The translations under genes and the position numbers were made by a program. From JANXXV01 sp038230275 (GTDB lineage Bacteria; Acidobacteriota; Terriglobia; Bryobacterales; Bryobacteraceae): a DNA stretch of 64,000 nucleotides. The DNA lies in NCBI GenBank assembly GCA_038230275.1, contig JBBRNO010000021.1, forward strand, positions 1 through 64,000, written 5' to 3'. The notes below the pieces were generated by a model. The model was not told the origin of the DNA and did not search any database. It was given only the letters and a program-made list of their open reading frames with translations. This document shows positions 39,736 to 48,426 of the stretch, piece after piece; position 1 is the first letter of the stretch, and the number at the start of each line of letters is the position of its first letter.

Positions 39736-41426
39736 GCCGTAAACTCCTCGCGCATGGGACAAACCCCTTCCGGGCACTTCTTCTGGACGATATGCGACTC
39801 AATCTCCGCGCGGAAATGCAACAGTACCGAAGAAAGCGGCGAGTGAGCGAACTGCCCCAGGCCGCATATGGACGCGAGCTTCATCGCCTCTGACAGTTCT
39901 TCAATCAGACCCAGATCCGACGGCTTCCCCTTACCTTGAGACCAACCGGTCATGATGTCCACCATCTTCTGCGTCCCGATGCGGCAGGGTACGCACTTAC
40001 CACAGGACTCATTGCGGAAGAACCGGACGGAGTTCAGCGCCATGTCCAACATGCAGCGCCCTTCCGCGCACACCACAATGGCGCCCGAACCCAGCATGGA
40101 GCCCACGGCCGATAGCGCCTTGAAATCGAGCGGCGTATCCATCATGGATGCGGGCAGATATCCCGACGACGGCCCTGATGGAGCCCAAGCCTTGAACTTC
40201 TTGCCCGGTGGCGGACCCAAGGCCCGGCCATAAATCACTTCCGACGCCGGCGTACCCATCGGGATCTCGAAAACGCCCGGATTGCGCACATCGCCGCTGA
40301 TGCCGACGAATTTCAATCCGGAACACGGACCGCGGCCCTGCGCTTTGTACCATTCCACGCCATTGATCAAAATCTGCGGGACATTGGCGAACGTTTCCAC
40401 ATTGTTGAGCGCAGTTGGTTTGTTCCAGACGCCGCTCAGAACCGGAAACGGCGGCTTGTTCCGCGGCTCGGCGCGCTTCCCTTCAATGGCCTCGATTAAC
40501 GCAGTTTCTTCGCCGCAGATGTAGCCGCCCGGGCTGACGAAGAGCTCCATATCGAAGACATAATCCGAGCCGCATACATGGTCGCCAATCAATCCCTCTC
40601 GACGGCAGTGCTCAATCTCTTCCCGCAGAATGTGTTCCTGCGCTTCGTATTCATGGCGGAGGTAGAAGATGCCTTTCCGCGCCCCGGTTACCAGGCCGGC
40701 GACGATCATGCCCTCAATCACCAGATTCGGCAGATGCTGCATGATGAAGCGGTCTTTGATGGTTCCCGGCTCACTTTCATCGGCGTTGCAGACCACGTAT
40801 TTGTCGGGACCCGGAGCCTTGCGTACTGCATCCCACTTGACGCCGGTGGGAAAGCCGGCGCCGCCAAGCCCGCTGAGGCCGCTTGCTTTCAAAGCCGCAA
40901 GGGTGCCTTCAAAGTCGCCGGTCTCCACCAATTTCCGCACGCAGGCGTAGTGCGCAGCGCCTTTGTAGGGGTCCGACTTCAGGTCCGTCTGTGGTTTATC
41001 GGGCGGCATCTCGGGCAGTGCGCTATCGGCCAGTGCGGTAAAAATCAGCGCCTCCACCTGGGATGAAGTTACGTTGCGGTATACATGATCGTTGATGGAA
41101 ACGGCGGGGGCTCCATCGCATTGGCCCAGGCACGATACATCACGGATAGCCACATTCTTCTCGCCCATCGCCTGGAAACGCTGTTTCAGATCGGCGCGGA
41201 CGTGATCGGAGCCTCGCAAGTGGCACGACATGTCGCAGCAGACGTGCGCTGTAATTTTGGGCGGCGGAGAGAGATGGAAGCTGGCGTAGAAATCGGCGAC
41301 ACCATGGATGCGGGCAACCGGAATATTGATGCGCTTGGACAGAGCTACCAACTGGTCGCCGGTAAGATAACCATACTGGCGCTGAATGGCTCTCAGTTCG
41401 TCAAAGATTTCGCTTCCGCCTCGCAC
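39732..41426 (-). CDS. NuoE-NuoF fusion, NADH-oxidising flavin/iron-sulfur subunit
   Basis: 564 residues from GTG 41426, preceded by GGAGG four bases away; the longer frame begins with TTG and has no such site. Residues 1-140 are NuoE-like thioredoxin-fold [2Fe-2S] (Cys63, 68, 99, 103). Residues about 150-560 are NuoF-like: 'GLSGLGGAGFPTGVKW' near 183 for FMN/NAD, 'NADESEPGTIKDR' near 204, 'GGYICGEETALIEAIEG' near 300, and [4Fe-4S] ligands at 475, 478, 481 and 521 ('ESCGKCVPCRIG'). It oxidises or reduces NAD(H). No nuoA-N, hydrogenase or formate dehydrogenase subunit is nearby, so this is a stand-alone diaphorase module. It is the first gene of the cytochrome operon. Confidence 0.9.
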   Translation of the reverse strand: MRGGSEIFDELRAIQRQYGYLTGDQLVALSKRINIPVARIHGVADFYASFHLSPPPKITAHVCCDMSCHLRGSDHVRADLKQRFQAMGEKNVAIRDVSCLGQCDGAPAVSINDHVYRNVTSSQVEALIFTALADSALPEMPPDKPQTDLKSDPYKGAAHYACVRKLVETGDFEGTLAALKASGLSGLGGAGFPTGVKWDAVRKAPGPDKYVVCNADESEPGTIKDRFIMQHLPNLVIEGMIVAGLVTGARKGIFYLRHEYEAQEHILREEIEHCRREGLIGDHVCGSDYVFDMELFVSPGGYICGEETALIEAIEGKRAEPRNKPPFPVLSGVWNKPTALNNVETFANVPQILINGVEWYKAQGRGPCSGLKFVGISGDVRNPGVFEIPMGTPASEVIYGRALGPPPGKKFKAWAPSGPSSGYLPASMMDTPLDFKALSAVGSMLGSGAIVVCAEGRCMLDMALNSVRFFRNESCGKCVPCRIGTQKMVDIMTGWSQGKGKPSDLGLIEELSEAMKLASICGLGQFAHSPLSSVLLHFRAEIESHIVQKKCPEGVCPMREEFTA

Positions 41427-41537
41427 TAATCCTCCGGCTGTACGGTGAGCGATTATTATAACCGAGTAACTTCCGCCGACGGTCAAAAATCTTATTGGCG
41501 CACAAAGCTAGCGTGCGCCAGACTTATTGGCTTTGCA

Positions 41538-42197
41538 CTACTTCGGTTGCGAGACGATGCGGAGATAAGGCTTCACTGTTTTCCAGCCATCGGGATACTT
41601 TACTTTGGCTTCGTCGTCCGACACGGCGGGGACGATAATAACGTCTTCGCCGGACTTCCAGTTTACCGGCGTCGCCACTTTGTGTTTGGCCGTAAGCTGC
41701 ATGGAATCCAGAACGCGCAGAATCTCGTCGAAGTTGCGCCCTGTGGTCATGGGATAGCTCAGCATCAATTTGATCTTTTTGTCCGGACCGACCACAAATA
41801 CGGTACGCACGGTGGCGTTGGTGGCAGCGCTACGGCCTTCCGAGGTATCGCCCGCATCGGCCGGCAGCATGTTATAAAGCTTAGCCACGCTGAGATCGGG
41901 GTCGCCGATCATGGGATAGTTCACCTTGTGACCCTGCGTTTCTTCGATATCCGCGGCCCACTTGCCGTGGTTGCTGACCGGATCGACGCTCAGACCGATG
42001 ATCTTGGTGTTACGCGCGGTAAAGTCCGGCTCCAGCTTGGCCATATAGCCGAGTTCCGTGGTGCAAACCGGAGTGAAGTCCTTCGGATGCGAAAACAGGA
42101 TGGCCCAGCCATCGCCAATCCACTCATGAAACTTGATTTCGCCCTGCGTTGTTTGGGCAGTGAAATCCGGCGCAGTGTCATTAATTCGTAGGGACAT
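41538..42197 (-). CDS. 1-Cys peroxiredoxin (Prx6-like)
   Basis: 219 residues from ATG 42197, with AGGAGA ten bases upstream. 'ILFSHPKDFTPVCTTELGYM' near residue 34 holds the peroxidatic Cys in the 'P-x-x-x-T-P-V-C' setting, and 'TVRTVFVVGPDKKIKLMLSYP' near 128 is typical. There is no second conserved resolving Cys, as expected of the 1-Cys group, whose C-terminal extension ('VNWKSGEDVIIVPAVSDDEA') is present. It reduces hydrogen peroxide and organic peroxides in the cytosol. It lies 111 bases after the end-to-end start region of the NuoEF gene, in the same direction, and might protect the nearby redox proteins. Confidence 0.92.
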   Translation of the reverse strand: MSLRINDTAPDFTAQTTQGEIKFHEWIGDGWAILFSHPKDFTPVCTTELGYMAKLEPDFTARNTKIIGLSVDPVSNHGKWAADIEETQGHKVNYPMIGDPDLSVAKLYNMLPADAGDTSEGRSAATNATVRTVFVVGPDKKIKLMLSYPMTTGRNFDEILRVLDSMQLTAKHKVATPVNWKSGEDVIIVPAVSDDEAKVKYPDGWKTVKPYLRIVSQPK

Positions 42198-42312
42198 CGG
42201 TGTATTCTCCTGGGTTGCTGCGGCCGTCTGGCGCAATCGTAGTTTATTGATTCTATTCCAAGGGCCTGTAGTGTTGTCAAGCTGGCCGGGATGCACCAGG
42301 AAAGCGCCAGTA

Positions 42313-42723
42313 TTAGATCGCCCGCATTCGATTTCCGCGCGGTTTTTCCTCCACCTCCGCCAAGCCCAGCGCCTTTAGCACCGGAGGCACGTACATTCCG
42401 AAGCGGCCACGCAGGCCTTTCTTCAACCCATACCACCCGCCCACCGGATTTCCGGCCGAGCGCCCCCAAGCTTCCACCGTGCCTTCAGCCGCCTCTTTCT
42501 GCTCGTCGGCACTGCCCAGCAGCATCCAATCGCCATGGGCTTTCAGCATCGCATCCAGGTCCTCGATGCAGCGGATTTGATAGCGCAGTTCGGTTTTTCC
42601 GACGATTACCACCAGCGCCGGCGGATCCAGCTTTTCATCGCGAAAAGCGCTGAACTCCGACCCGCCGCTGGGCGTCTTCAACGTCCATGGATTCTCTCTG
42701 GTCCCGCCGCTCTCTTTCTTCAT
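42313..42723 (-). CDS. Hypothetical protein downstream of an SRPBCC gene
   Basis: 136 residues, no signal peptide. 'PPALVVIVGKTELRYQIRCI' near 35 and a C-terminal 'NPVGGWYGLKKGLRGRFGMY' are the conserved-looking parts; the protein is small, mixed alpha/beta and cytosolic. Its start overlaps the stop of the SRPBCC gene by four bases, placing it third in an HxlR-SRPBCC-hypothetical operon. In other bacteria a small DUF protein of this sort sits next to HxlR and START-like genes, but its biochemical role is not known. Confidence 0.6.
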   Translation of the reverse strand: MKKESGGTRENPWTLKTPSGGSEFSAFRDEKLDPPALVVIVGKTELRYQIRCIEDLDAMLKAHGDWMLLGSADEQKEAAEGTVEAWGRSAGNPVGGWYGLKKGLRGRFGMYVPPVLKALGLAEVEEKPRGNRMRAI

Positions 42724-43142
42724 GCAGCCTCCGCTTTCTGCTTCAATGCCAAGGCAAACTGGTCAAATGCGGGTTGTAAATCAGGAATCGATTTCTCAAT
42801 CAACGGCGCCATCAACCCACTGAAGACTTCCTGCATCGCGAACTCAACCGTGCCATTTCCGTGCGGCGTTAATCGAAAGGTCCGGACTCCCTTGAATAAT
42901 CCCAACGGCATGCCGCCGGTCCATACCATGGTCTTGGCCGGCTCGAATGCCGTGACCTTTACGGCGAATGCCCGCCCGGGGCTCAGCTTGGTAAACACCT
43001 TTACCTTTTGCTGCAGGGCGATGCGCCCTTCCACCCTCTCCACCGTAGGATTCCATGCCGGGTATGACGCGGCATCGGTCAGCAAGGCCCAGATCTTGCC
43101 GGGCGTGGCGCGAATTACCGTGGTTGTGCTGAAGGCCTTCAC
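42720..43142 (-). CDS. SRPBCC (START-like) protein
   Basis: 140 residues, one complete START/Bet v1-like domain. 'TTVIRATPGKIWALLTDAAS' at the N-terminus, 'YPAWNPTVERVEG' near 27 and the Gly/Thr-rich strands ending 'TFRLTPHGNGTVEFAMQEVF' near 87 fit the polyketide-cyclase/AHSA-type fold, which makes a hydrophobic ligand pocket. It is coupled at both ends: four-base overlaps with the HxlR gene upstream and the hypothetical gene downstream. Ligand unknown. Confidence 0.82.
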   Translation of the reverse strand: MKAFSTTTVIRATPGKIWALLTDAASYPAWNPTVERVEGRIALQQKVKVFTKLSPGRAFAVKVTAFEPAKTMVWTGGMPLGLFKGVRTFRLTPHGNGTVEFAMQEVFSGLMAPLIEKSIPDLQPAFDQFALALKQKAEAA

Positions 43143-43531
43143 TTGCCCGCCGCCGTCTTTGCCAATGCATCGAGAACGGATTGCTTCACCAAATGCTCCG
43201 CCCCCCAGCCATGGATTGCTTGCAGTACAGGAAGGAAGGTCTTACCCACTTCGCTCAGCGAGTATTCGACATGGAGCGGTACCGTGCCGTGATCCTGGCG
43301 ATGAATCATCGACCGCTGCGCGAGTTCTTTGAGATCCCGGCTGAGGACCCTGGCAGCGATGTCCTTGTTACCCATGCTGGCGGCAATCGCGGTTTTGAGT
43401 TCCCCGTAGCGCAGCGGCCCCACCTTCAGTTCCCACAATATTCGTAAGCGGTATTTGCCGCCGATGAGAGACTGAAACCCCTCTACCGGACATTCAAACT
43501 GGGCGGCAGGCCGTGGCTGATGAGTTTCCAT
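43139..43531 (-). CDS. HxlR-family transcriptional regulator
   Basis: 130 residues, winged helix. 'CPVEGFQSLIGGKYRLRILW' near residue 14 is the HxlR start, with its conserved Cys that can sense thiol-reactive compounds in relatives. 'GPLRYGELKTAIAASMGNKD', 'LSRDLKELAQRSMIHRQ' and 'VEYSLSEVGKTFLPVLQAI' form the DNA-binding wing and helices. It likely controls its own operon with the SRPBCC and hypothetical genes, responding to electrophiles or quinones. The ATG is 150 bases from the 3' end of rpoD. Confidence 0.88.
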   Translation of the reverse strand: METHQPRPAAQFECPVEGFQSLIGGKYRLRILWELKVGPLRYGELKTAIAASMGNKDIAARVLSRDLKELAQRSMIHRQDHGTVPLHVEYSLSEVGKTFLPVLQAIHGWGAEHLVKQSVLDALAKTAAGK

Positions 43532-43614
43532 TCAGAGTCCGGGGTTCATAGGTAACGATACGTTGAGATGCGGCATCCGCGCAAGTACGGACAGGAGTGT
43601 CCCTGGGGCTGAGA

Positions 43615-43647
43615 CGCAAAAAAGGCCAGAACTTGCATCCTGGCCTT
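43615..43647 (-). terminator. Intrinsic terminator of rpoD
   Basis: On the minus strand AAGGCCAG pairs with CTGGCCTT (8-base stem, 10-base loop) and is followed directly by a T-run (CTTTTTTG). It lies 35 bases after the rpoD stop, in the right direction. Confidence 0.8.
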
Positions 43648-43681
43648 AGTATCACAAGGAACTACGAGAGGAAAAAACGGT

Positions 43682-45220
43682 TTAGCGTGCTGCGAGGAGC
43701 GCGCGCAGGTGACGGGCGCGTTCCGGGGATCGAAGCTGACGCAGCGCCTTGGCTTCAATTTGCCGGATGCGTTCACGAGTTACATCGAACTCCTGTCCAA
43801 TCTCTTCCAGGGTATGCTCGCGCTCACAGCCGATGCCGAAGCGAAGCCGAATCACCTTTTCTTCCTTCGGCGACAGGGTCTTCAGGATGTTGGCGGTTTC
43901 ATCCCGCACGTTGGAGTCGATCACGGCATCCACTGGAGAGCCCACCCAGCGATCTTCAATCAGGTCGCCCAAAGCCGACTCGCCGTCGCGGCCCACGGGA
44001 GTTTCCAGCGACACCGGATCGCGAGAAATGGTCTTCAGCTTCTGAACTTTCTCCACCGGAATGTCCATCCGGCGGCTAATCTCTTCATTTGTAGGAGCAC
44101 GGCCCAGTTCTTTCTCAAGCTCACGGGTCGCCCGCAGGAACTTGTTCATGCTCTCGTTCATGTGAACGGGAATACGAATAGTCCGCGACTGATCAGCAAT
44201 GGCACGGGTGATCGCCTGCCGGATCCACCACGTTGCATAGGTGGAGAACTTGTAACCCCGGCGATACTCAAACTTGTCGGCCGCCCGCATCAGGCCTATA
44301 TTGCCTTCCTGGATCAAGTCCAAAAGATGCAGCCCGCGGTTGACGTACTTCTTGGCGACAGACACAACCAAGCGGAGGTTCGCCTCCACCAGATCTTTCT
44401 TGGCGCGTTCCGCTTCCAGTTCCCCGTGACGAATCACGGTCAGGGTGTGCTTTAATTCCGTTACGGTTGCGCCGACGGTGGTTTCGCGCTTGCGAATCTC
44501 GCGCTTGAGTTCGCGAATACGCGTCTGCAACGCCGGAGAACGCTTGTCTTCCAGTTTCTTCAGCTCAATATCGAGGTGGTTCATTTCCTCGGCGGCGCGG
44601 TCCAGTTCTTTGCCGAACTGTTTCCAGCGGACGTTCAGGAAATGCGTGTTACGGATGGCGATGGAGGTTTCAATGCGTGCGCGGGCCAGTTTACCCATCG
44701 CGCGCTTGCGCAATTTTTTGTTGGCCGGCGTGACGGCGTTCGCCTTGTCCGCCATCTGCAATTGCTTCTTGGACGAGGAGATGATTTCGGCAAAGTGCTG
44801 CCTGGCCTCCGCGCGGCGCTTGTTGTCGGCGGGGCTGCCTTCTTCTATATCCACTCCACCCAGGTCAACCAGGTTATCTAGTTCTTCCGTTCCCTTCTTT
44901 ATTTGCTCCGCCATCTCCAGAACAATGTTCTGGATTAACGGGGAACGGCTGATCGATTTCTGCATACGGAGCTTACCGCGCTCCATTTTGCGGGCTAAAT
45001 TTACTTCGCCGTCTCTGGTAAGAAGCGGGACAGCACCCATCTCGCGGAGGTATACTCGTACTGGATCATCGGTATAGATCGACTCTTCGACCTGCGTAGC
45101 GGCTTGGGGATCTTCTCCCTCAGCAACTTCTTCCGGATGGAAGAAATTAGGTTCCTCGTCGAACGGGATGCCCAACGGCTCGTTATTATCACCTATGAAT
45201 TGATCTTCGAATTGATCCAC
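43682..45220 (-). CDS. rpoD: Principal RNA polymerase sigma factor (sigma-70)
   Basis: 512 residues from GTG 45220, with a strong GGAGGTGA seven bases upstream; a longer frame begins with TTG and has no site. The acidic N-terminus replaces a long region 1.1. 'YTDDPVRVYLREMGAVPLL' is region 1.2. A non-conserved insert is between 1.2 and 2 (about 110-265). 'LVEANLRLVVSVAKKYVNRG', 'KFSTYATWWIRQAITRAIAD' are regions 2.1-2.4, and 'TLEEIGQEFDVTRERIRQI' is the region 4.2 helix-turn-helix that contacts the -35 box. It directs most housekeeping transcription. It has its own promoter and terminator in view and is monocistronic. Confidence 0.95.
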   Translation of the reverse strand: MDQFEDQFIGDNNEPLGIPFDEEPNFFHPEEVAEGEDPQAATQVEESIYTDDPVRVYLREMGAVPLLTRDGEVNLARKMERGKLRMQKSISRSPLIQNIVLEMAEQIKKGTEELDNLVDLGGVDIEEGSPADNKRRAEARQHFAEIISSSKKQLQMADKANAVTPANKKLRKRAMGKLARARIETSIAIRNTHFLNVRWKQFGKELDRAAEEMNHLDIELKKLEDKRSPALQTRIRELKREIRKRETTVGATVTELKHTLTVIRHGELEAERAKKDLVEANLRLVVSVAKKYVNRGLHLLDLIQEGNIGLMRAADKFEYRRGYKFSTYATWWIRQAITRAIADQSRTIRIPVHMNESMNKFLRATRELEKELGRAPTNEEISRRMDIPVEKVQKLKTISRDPVSLETPVGRDGESALGDLIEDRWVGSPVDAVIDSNVRDETANILKTLSPKEEKVIRLRFGIGCEREHTLEEIGQEFDVTRERIRQIEAKALRQLRSPERARHLRALLAAR

Positions 45221-45368
45221 TTCGGACTCACCTCCCCCGTTTAAAGTCAACTTGGACCGTCTGCCTCGGGGACGACAAAACGGCGCGCCAGTGCTCTAGT
45301 AAAATAGACGAGGCACCCGGCTCGGCAGAGTACACCTGACTGTAAAATTTACACGCGACGCGTGGTCA

Positions 45369-45397
45369 AGTATAGCACCAAAAGAAACTCCTGTTAA
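45369..45397 (-). promoter_or_regulatory. Sigma-70 promoter upstream of rpoD
   Basis: On the minus strand the -35 box is TTAACA (45392-45397), the spacer is exactly 17 bases and the -10 box is TATACT (45369-45374); each box matches five of six consensus bases. It points toward rpoD, about 145 bases before its GTG. Confidence 0.65.
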
Positions 45398-45497
45398 GTG
45401 TTATGTTTCACTACTACTGACAAGATGTTACAGAACGGATTCCGTTCCAGTTTTTCTTGACTTTCGGTCCTATTCAGGGCTGCTGAGTTAGACGCGC

Positions 45498-45959
45498 TCA
45501 GGGCCTTTTGAGTCGCATCATCTCTTTCAATTCCTTCAAGAAAGCCTCTACGTCCTGGAAATCCCGGTAAACTGAAGCGAATCTTACATATGCGATCTTG
45601 TCCAGGGTGACCAGCCTGTCCATCAACATTTCTCCTATCTCTGTAGTAGACAGTTCGCGGTCTTGGGTTTCCGCAAGCCGCGATTCCACCCCATCAATAA
45701 TATCAGCCAGCTTACTCATTCCGATGGGCCGTTTTTCACACGCTCGCAGTAGCCCATTCATCACTTTCTGCCGGTCGAACTTCTCCCGGCGGCCATCTTT
45801 CTTGATGACCATATACGGTATCTCATCGATTCGTTCGTATGTAGTGAATCGGCGGGTACAACCTAGGCATTCCCGGCGCCGGCGGATAATTTCACCCTCT
45901 TTGCTCTCCCGCGAGTCGATGACTTTGTCTTCCCGATGACCACAGAATGGACAGTTCAT
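45498..45959 (-). CDS. nrdR: NrdR transcriptional repressor
   Basis: 153 residues, the usual length. ATG 45959 overlaps the stop of the upstream membrane-protein gene in ATGA. The N-terminal zinc ribbon has 'MNCPFCGHREDKVIDSRESK' and 'RRRRECLGCTRRFTTYERI' (four Cys), followed by an ATP-cone from about residue 46. NrdR senses ATP/dATP and represses ribonucleotide reductase operons by binding NrdR boxes. No nrd genes or clear boxes are in the window. It lies between a UPF0104 protein and rpoD on the same strand. Confidence 0.95.
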   Translation of the reverse strand: MNCPFCGHREDKVIDSRESKEGEIIRRRRECLGCTRRFTTYERIDEIPYMVIKKDGRREKFDRQKVMNGLLRACEKRPIGMSKLADIIDGVESRLAETQDRELSTTEIGEMLMDRLVTLDKIAYVRFASVYRDFQDVEAFLKELKEMMRLKRP

Positions 45960-47014
45960 TGAGGCAACCTCGATTCCAACTGCTTTAGATTCTTCCAGTT
46001 CAGCCCCTCTCGCAAAGCCAGCAAAATTCCGATCGGCACAATTACTACATACGTAGTAAGCCAGATCAGGATGGCCATCGCGCTGGAAACCTCCAGTGTC
46101 AGACCAAAGAATTCGGTCAATATCAGGATGGAAGCCACCTGCATTCCGCCTCCGACGCCGGGGATCTGAATGGCGCTGCCGAGTCCGACAAACCCACAGA
46201 ATACCAGAGTATCCGTCACCGTGAAGTGGCTGGTTGCCGGAAATGCCATGAAAAGACAATAGTTACTGGCCACGATGATCATCCACTCGAGCAGCGTGTA
46301 AAACACCAACTGAGCCACGAAGCTATGGCTCCTGGTGGATTCCATGCCTGCGGCGAAGGCGGTGACCAGCTGTTCCAGTCTCTTGTAGTAATTCTCCGGC
46401 AGAAATGTAACGGCGGAGAGGAAGCGGCGCTGCATGGCATCTGAGAAGTGACGCACGCCCAGCAGGAACAGAAAACACAAAGTACAAACGCCGGCCACCA
46501 GGTAGCCGCCTGTCCTGAGTATAAATTCAAAACCGGGACCAAGGCTGAGGTGGGCGGCCTGGACGTGACTCAAGGCGTAACCGAAGAGAAGCAGGACGAC
46601 AAGCAGGTCGTAGATCCGTTCCAGCAGCCAGGCGGCCAATTGTGAGGAGAACGACACGTTCTCTTTCATCGAGATAAGGTAGGGGCGCACCAGTTCCCCG
46701 GGTCGGCCGAACAGGACGATTGCAGTGAACCCGATGGCCGTGGCCACCAAAATTCGCCAGAGGTTCGGCGCCGGGCACACCGGACGAAGCAGGACCTGCC
46801 AGCGCAACGCCCTGCCCACATAAGTGAACAGGATCAGGACGATGGCGCCCGAAAGCCAGCCTGGATGCAGCTGGGCGAAGGTCGAGATAAATTGATCCCA
46901 GCGAAACTCAGAACCACGAAGCCTGCGGAAGAAGAAAATGGCGCCAATGATGACGGCTGCTGCCAGCACTAAGGCGACGGCACGCCAGCGTTTCGACGGG
47001 GGCTGGTTAGGCAT
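45956..47014 (-). CDS. Lysylphosphatidylglycerol-synthase-TM (UPF0104)-type membrane protein
   Basis: About 352 residues from ATG 47014 (GTG 47032 is possible). Eight or so membrane helices. 'YVGRALRWQVLLRPV' near 61, 'AIVLFGRPGELVRPYLISM' near 98 and 'LLEWMIIVASNYCLFMAF' near 250 match the flippase-like half of MprF/AglD proteins, including the 'R-P-G-E' element of helices 3-4. This family moves or anchors lipid-linked molecules in the inner membrane. There is no soluble synthase domain. It runs into nrdR through an ATGA overlap. Specific cargo unknown. Confidence 0.82.
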   Translation of the reverse strand: MPNQPPSKRWRAVALVLAAAVIIGAIFFFRRLRGSEFRWDQFISTFAQLHPGWLSGAIVLILFTYVGRALRWQVLLRPVCPAPNLWRILVATAIGFTAIVLFGRPGELVRPYLISMKENVSFSSQLAAWLLERIYDLLVVLLLFGYALSHVQAAHLSLGPGFEFILRTGGYLVAGVCTLCFLFLLGVRHFSDAMQRRFLSAVTFLPENYYKRLEQLVTAFAAGMESTRSHSFVAQLVFYTLLEWMIIVASNYCLFMAFPATSHFTVTDTLVFCGFVGLGSAIQIPGVGGGMQVASILILTEFFGLTLEVSSAMAILIWLTTYVVIVPIGILLALREGLNWKNLKQLESRLPQ

Positions 47015-47128
47015 GAAGGGGCGGCGCTGCACTAGAATGGATAATCAATTGCACGAGTGTCTCACATTCAAGCGAACTTCTTATGATAAATCCTCGTTGT
47101 ATCAAGTGGGAGCACAAAGAGGAAATCG

Positions 47129-47803
47129 ATGTCAGCCGCCGCCACAGCACAGATTCAAGGGCAGGCCTGGATGCAATCTGGTTTGCAGGCAGGTGTACAA
47201 GCGCTGACAGGTGCGAGCAGGACGGCGGACTACCGTTTGGATTCTGAAGCGCAGCTGATAGAACGATGCCTGACAGGCGAGGATACGGCCTGGGAAGACC
47301 TGCTGAAGGCCTATACGCGGCGGGTGTATGCTGTGTGCTATCGCTTCACCGGGACCGATGGAGAGGCCCAGGATCTGACGCAGGAAGTGTTCCTGCGAGT
47401 GTTCAAGACGCTGAAAAGTTTCCGTTCGGGCGAGGGTTCGTTCTCAGTCTGGTTGAACCGCCTGACGCGGAATCTGTTGATCGATAACTATCGCCGGACG
47501 AAGCTGGAGCGGGCGACGGATTCGATTGAAGACCAGCTGCTGACGCTGGAACAGACGACGGCCGGCGCCGGACGCGCGGACAGCATGCTGGCTGGACGCG
47601 AGGCGAGCGAATTATTGCAGGGCGCCTTGCAGAAACTGTCTCCGGATTTGAGAGAGACGGTGATTCTGCGTGATATTGAGGAATTGGAGTACCGTGAAAT
47701 TGCCGAGGTGCTGAATGTACCGGAGGGCACGGTGAAATCGCGATTGAACCGGGGGCGGGCGGAACTGGCCCGAATCCTTCGGCGGCATATGGTGACATTA
47801 TGA
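47129..47803 (+). CDS. ECF-type RNA polymerase sigma factor
   Basis: 224 residues. AGAGGAAATCG precedes the ATG. 'EDLLKAYTRRVYAVCYRFTG' starts region 2, with 'AQDLTQEVFLRVFKTLKSFR' near 80 and 'LNRLTRNLLIDNYRR' near 112 in regions 2.2-2.4; 'LREIVILRD'-like region 4 is 'LRETVILRDIEELEYREIAE' followed by 'GTVKSRLNRGRAELARIL'. Both conserved sigma regions are complete, with a longer than usual N-terminal tail (about 36 residues). It is coupled by a four-base overlap to a zinc anti-sigma factor, so it is likely held inactive until an envelope signal releases it. Confidence 0.9.
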   Translation: MSAAATAQIQGQAWMQSGLQAGVQALTGASRTADYRLDSEAQLIERCLTGEDTAWEDLLKAYTRRVYAVCYRFTGTDGEAQDLTQEVFLRVFKTLKSFRSGEGSFSVWLNRLTRNLLIDNYRRTKLERATDSIEDQLLTLEQTTAGAGRADSMLAGREASELLQGALQKLSPDLRETVILRDIEELEYREIAEVLNVPEGTVKSRLNRGRAELARILRRHMVTL

Positions 47804-48426
47804 TGCCGGGTAAAGATACCGACGGAACAATGAATTGCAGCGACTTTGAAATACTGTTGTGCGACTACGTGGACGGCACGCTGGATGCCGCGCGCAAGCG
47901 GGTGCTGGAGGCGCATCTGCATAGCTGTGCGGCGTGTGGTGAGTTTACGCGCGATGTGATGGGTGCGGTGGCTTTTGTGGAGCGCGCGGAGGATGTAGTG
48001 GTTCCCCCGGAGCTGCTGACGAAGATTGCGTTCCATATTCCGCAGTCCGCCTCACGAACGGTGAAGACGGGCGGCTTTCGTTCGTTATTTGCAAAATGGC
48101 TGCAACCGGTTTTGCAACCGCGGTTCGCCATGGGTATGGCGATGACGATTCTCTCGTTTTCCATGGTGGCGCGGTTTGCCGGAATTGAACCGCGGCAGTT
48201 GAAGGCGGCGGACTTGAGCCCGGCAAAAGTCTGGGCGGCGGCCGATGACCGCGTACACCGTTCATGGCACCGGGCGTTGAAATATTACGATAGCCTGCGG
48301 CTGGTTTACGAAGTGCAGTCGCGGTACAAGGAATGGACGGAACCGGAAGAAGAGGATCGAAGCGGTTCGGGTGTAGGAAATTCGGGTGTAGGAAGTAAGC
48401 CTGCAGAGGGGCAGAACAGAAAATGA
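47800..48426 (+). CDS. Zinc-binding anti-sigma factor
   Basis: 208 residues. The N-terminal 'CDYVDGTLDAARKRVLEAHL' followed by 'HSCAACGEFT' has the H-x3-C-x2-C arrangement of anti-sigma zinc domains. A hydrophobic segment near 103-120 ('FAMGMAMTILSFSMVARFA') may be one membrane helix. The C-terminal part is charged and ends in Gly/Ser-rich 'GSGVGNSGVGSKPAEGQ'. Its start overlaps the ECF sigma stop, and its stop overlaps the next gene. It should bind and silence the ECF sigma factor. Confidence 0.85.
   Translation: MMPGKDTDGTMNCSDFEILLCDYVDGTLDAARKRVLEAHLHSCAACGEFTRDVMGAVAFVERAEDVVVPPELLTKIAFHIPQSASRTVKTGGFRSLFAKWLQPVLQPRFAMGMAMTILSFSMVARFAGIEPRQLKAADLSPAKVWAAADDRVHRSWHRALKYYDSLRLVYEVQSRYKEWTEPEEEDRSGSGVGNSGVGSKPAEGQNRK

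Noticed and set aside
37585..41426. [FeFe]-hydrogenase or formate dehydrogenase operon
   Set aside because: The NuoEF- and NuoG-like parts are present, but no H-cluster or molybdopterin subunit is encoded in the window.
41427..41486. Longer TTG start of the NuoE-NuoF fusion
   Set aside because: TTG without a Shine-Dalgarno sequence; GTG 41426 has GGAGG close upstream and a normal NuoE N-terminus.
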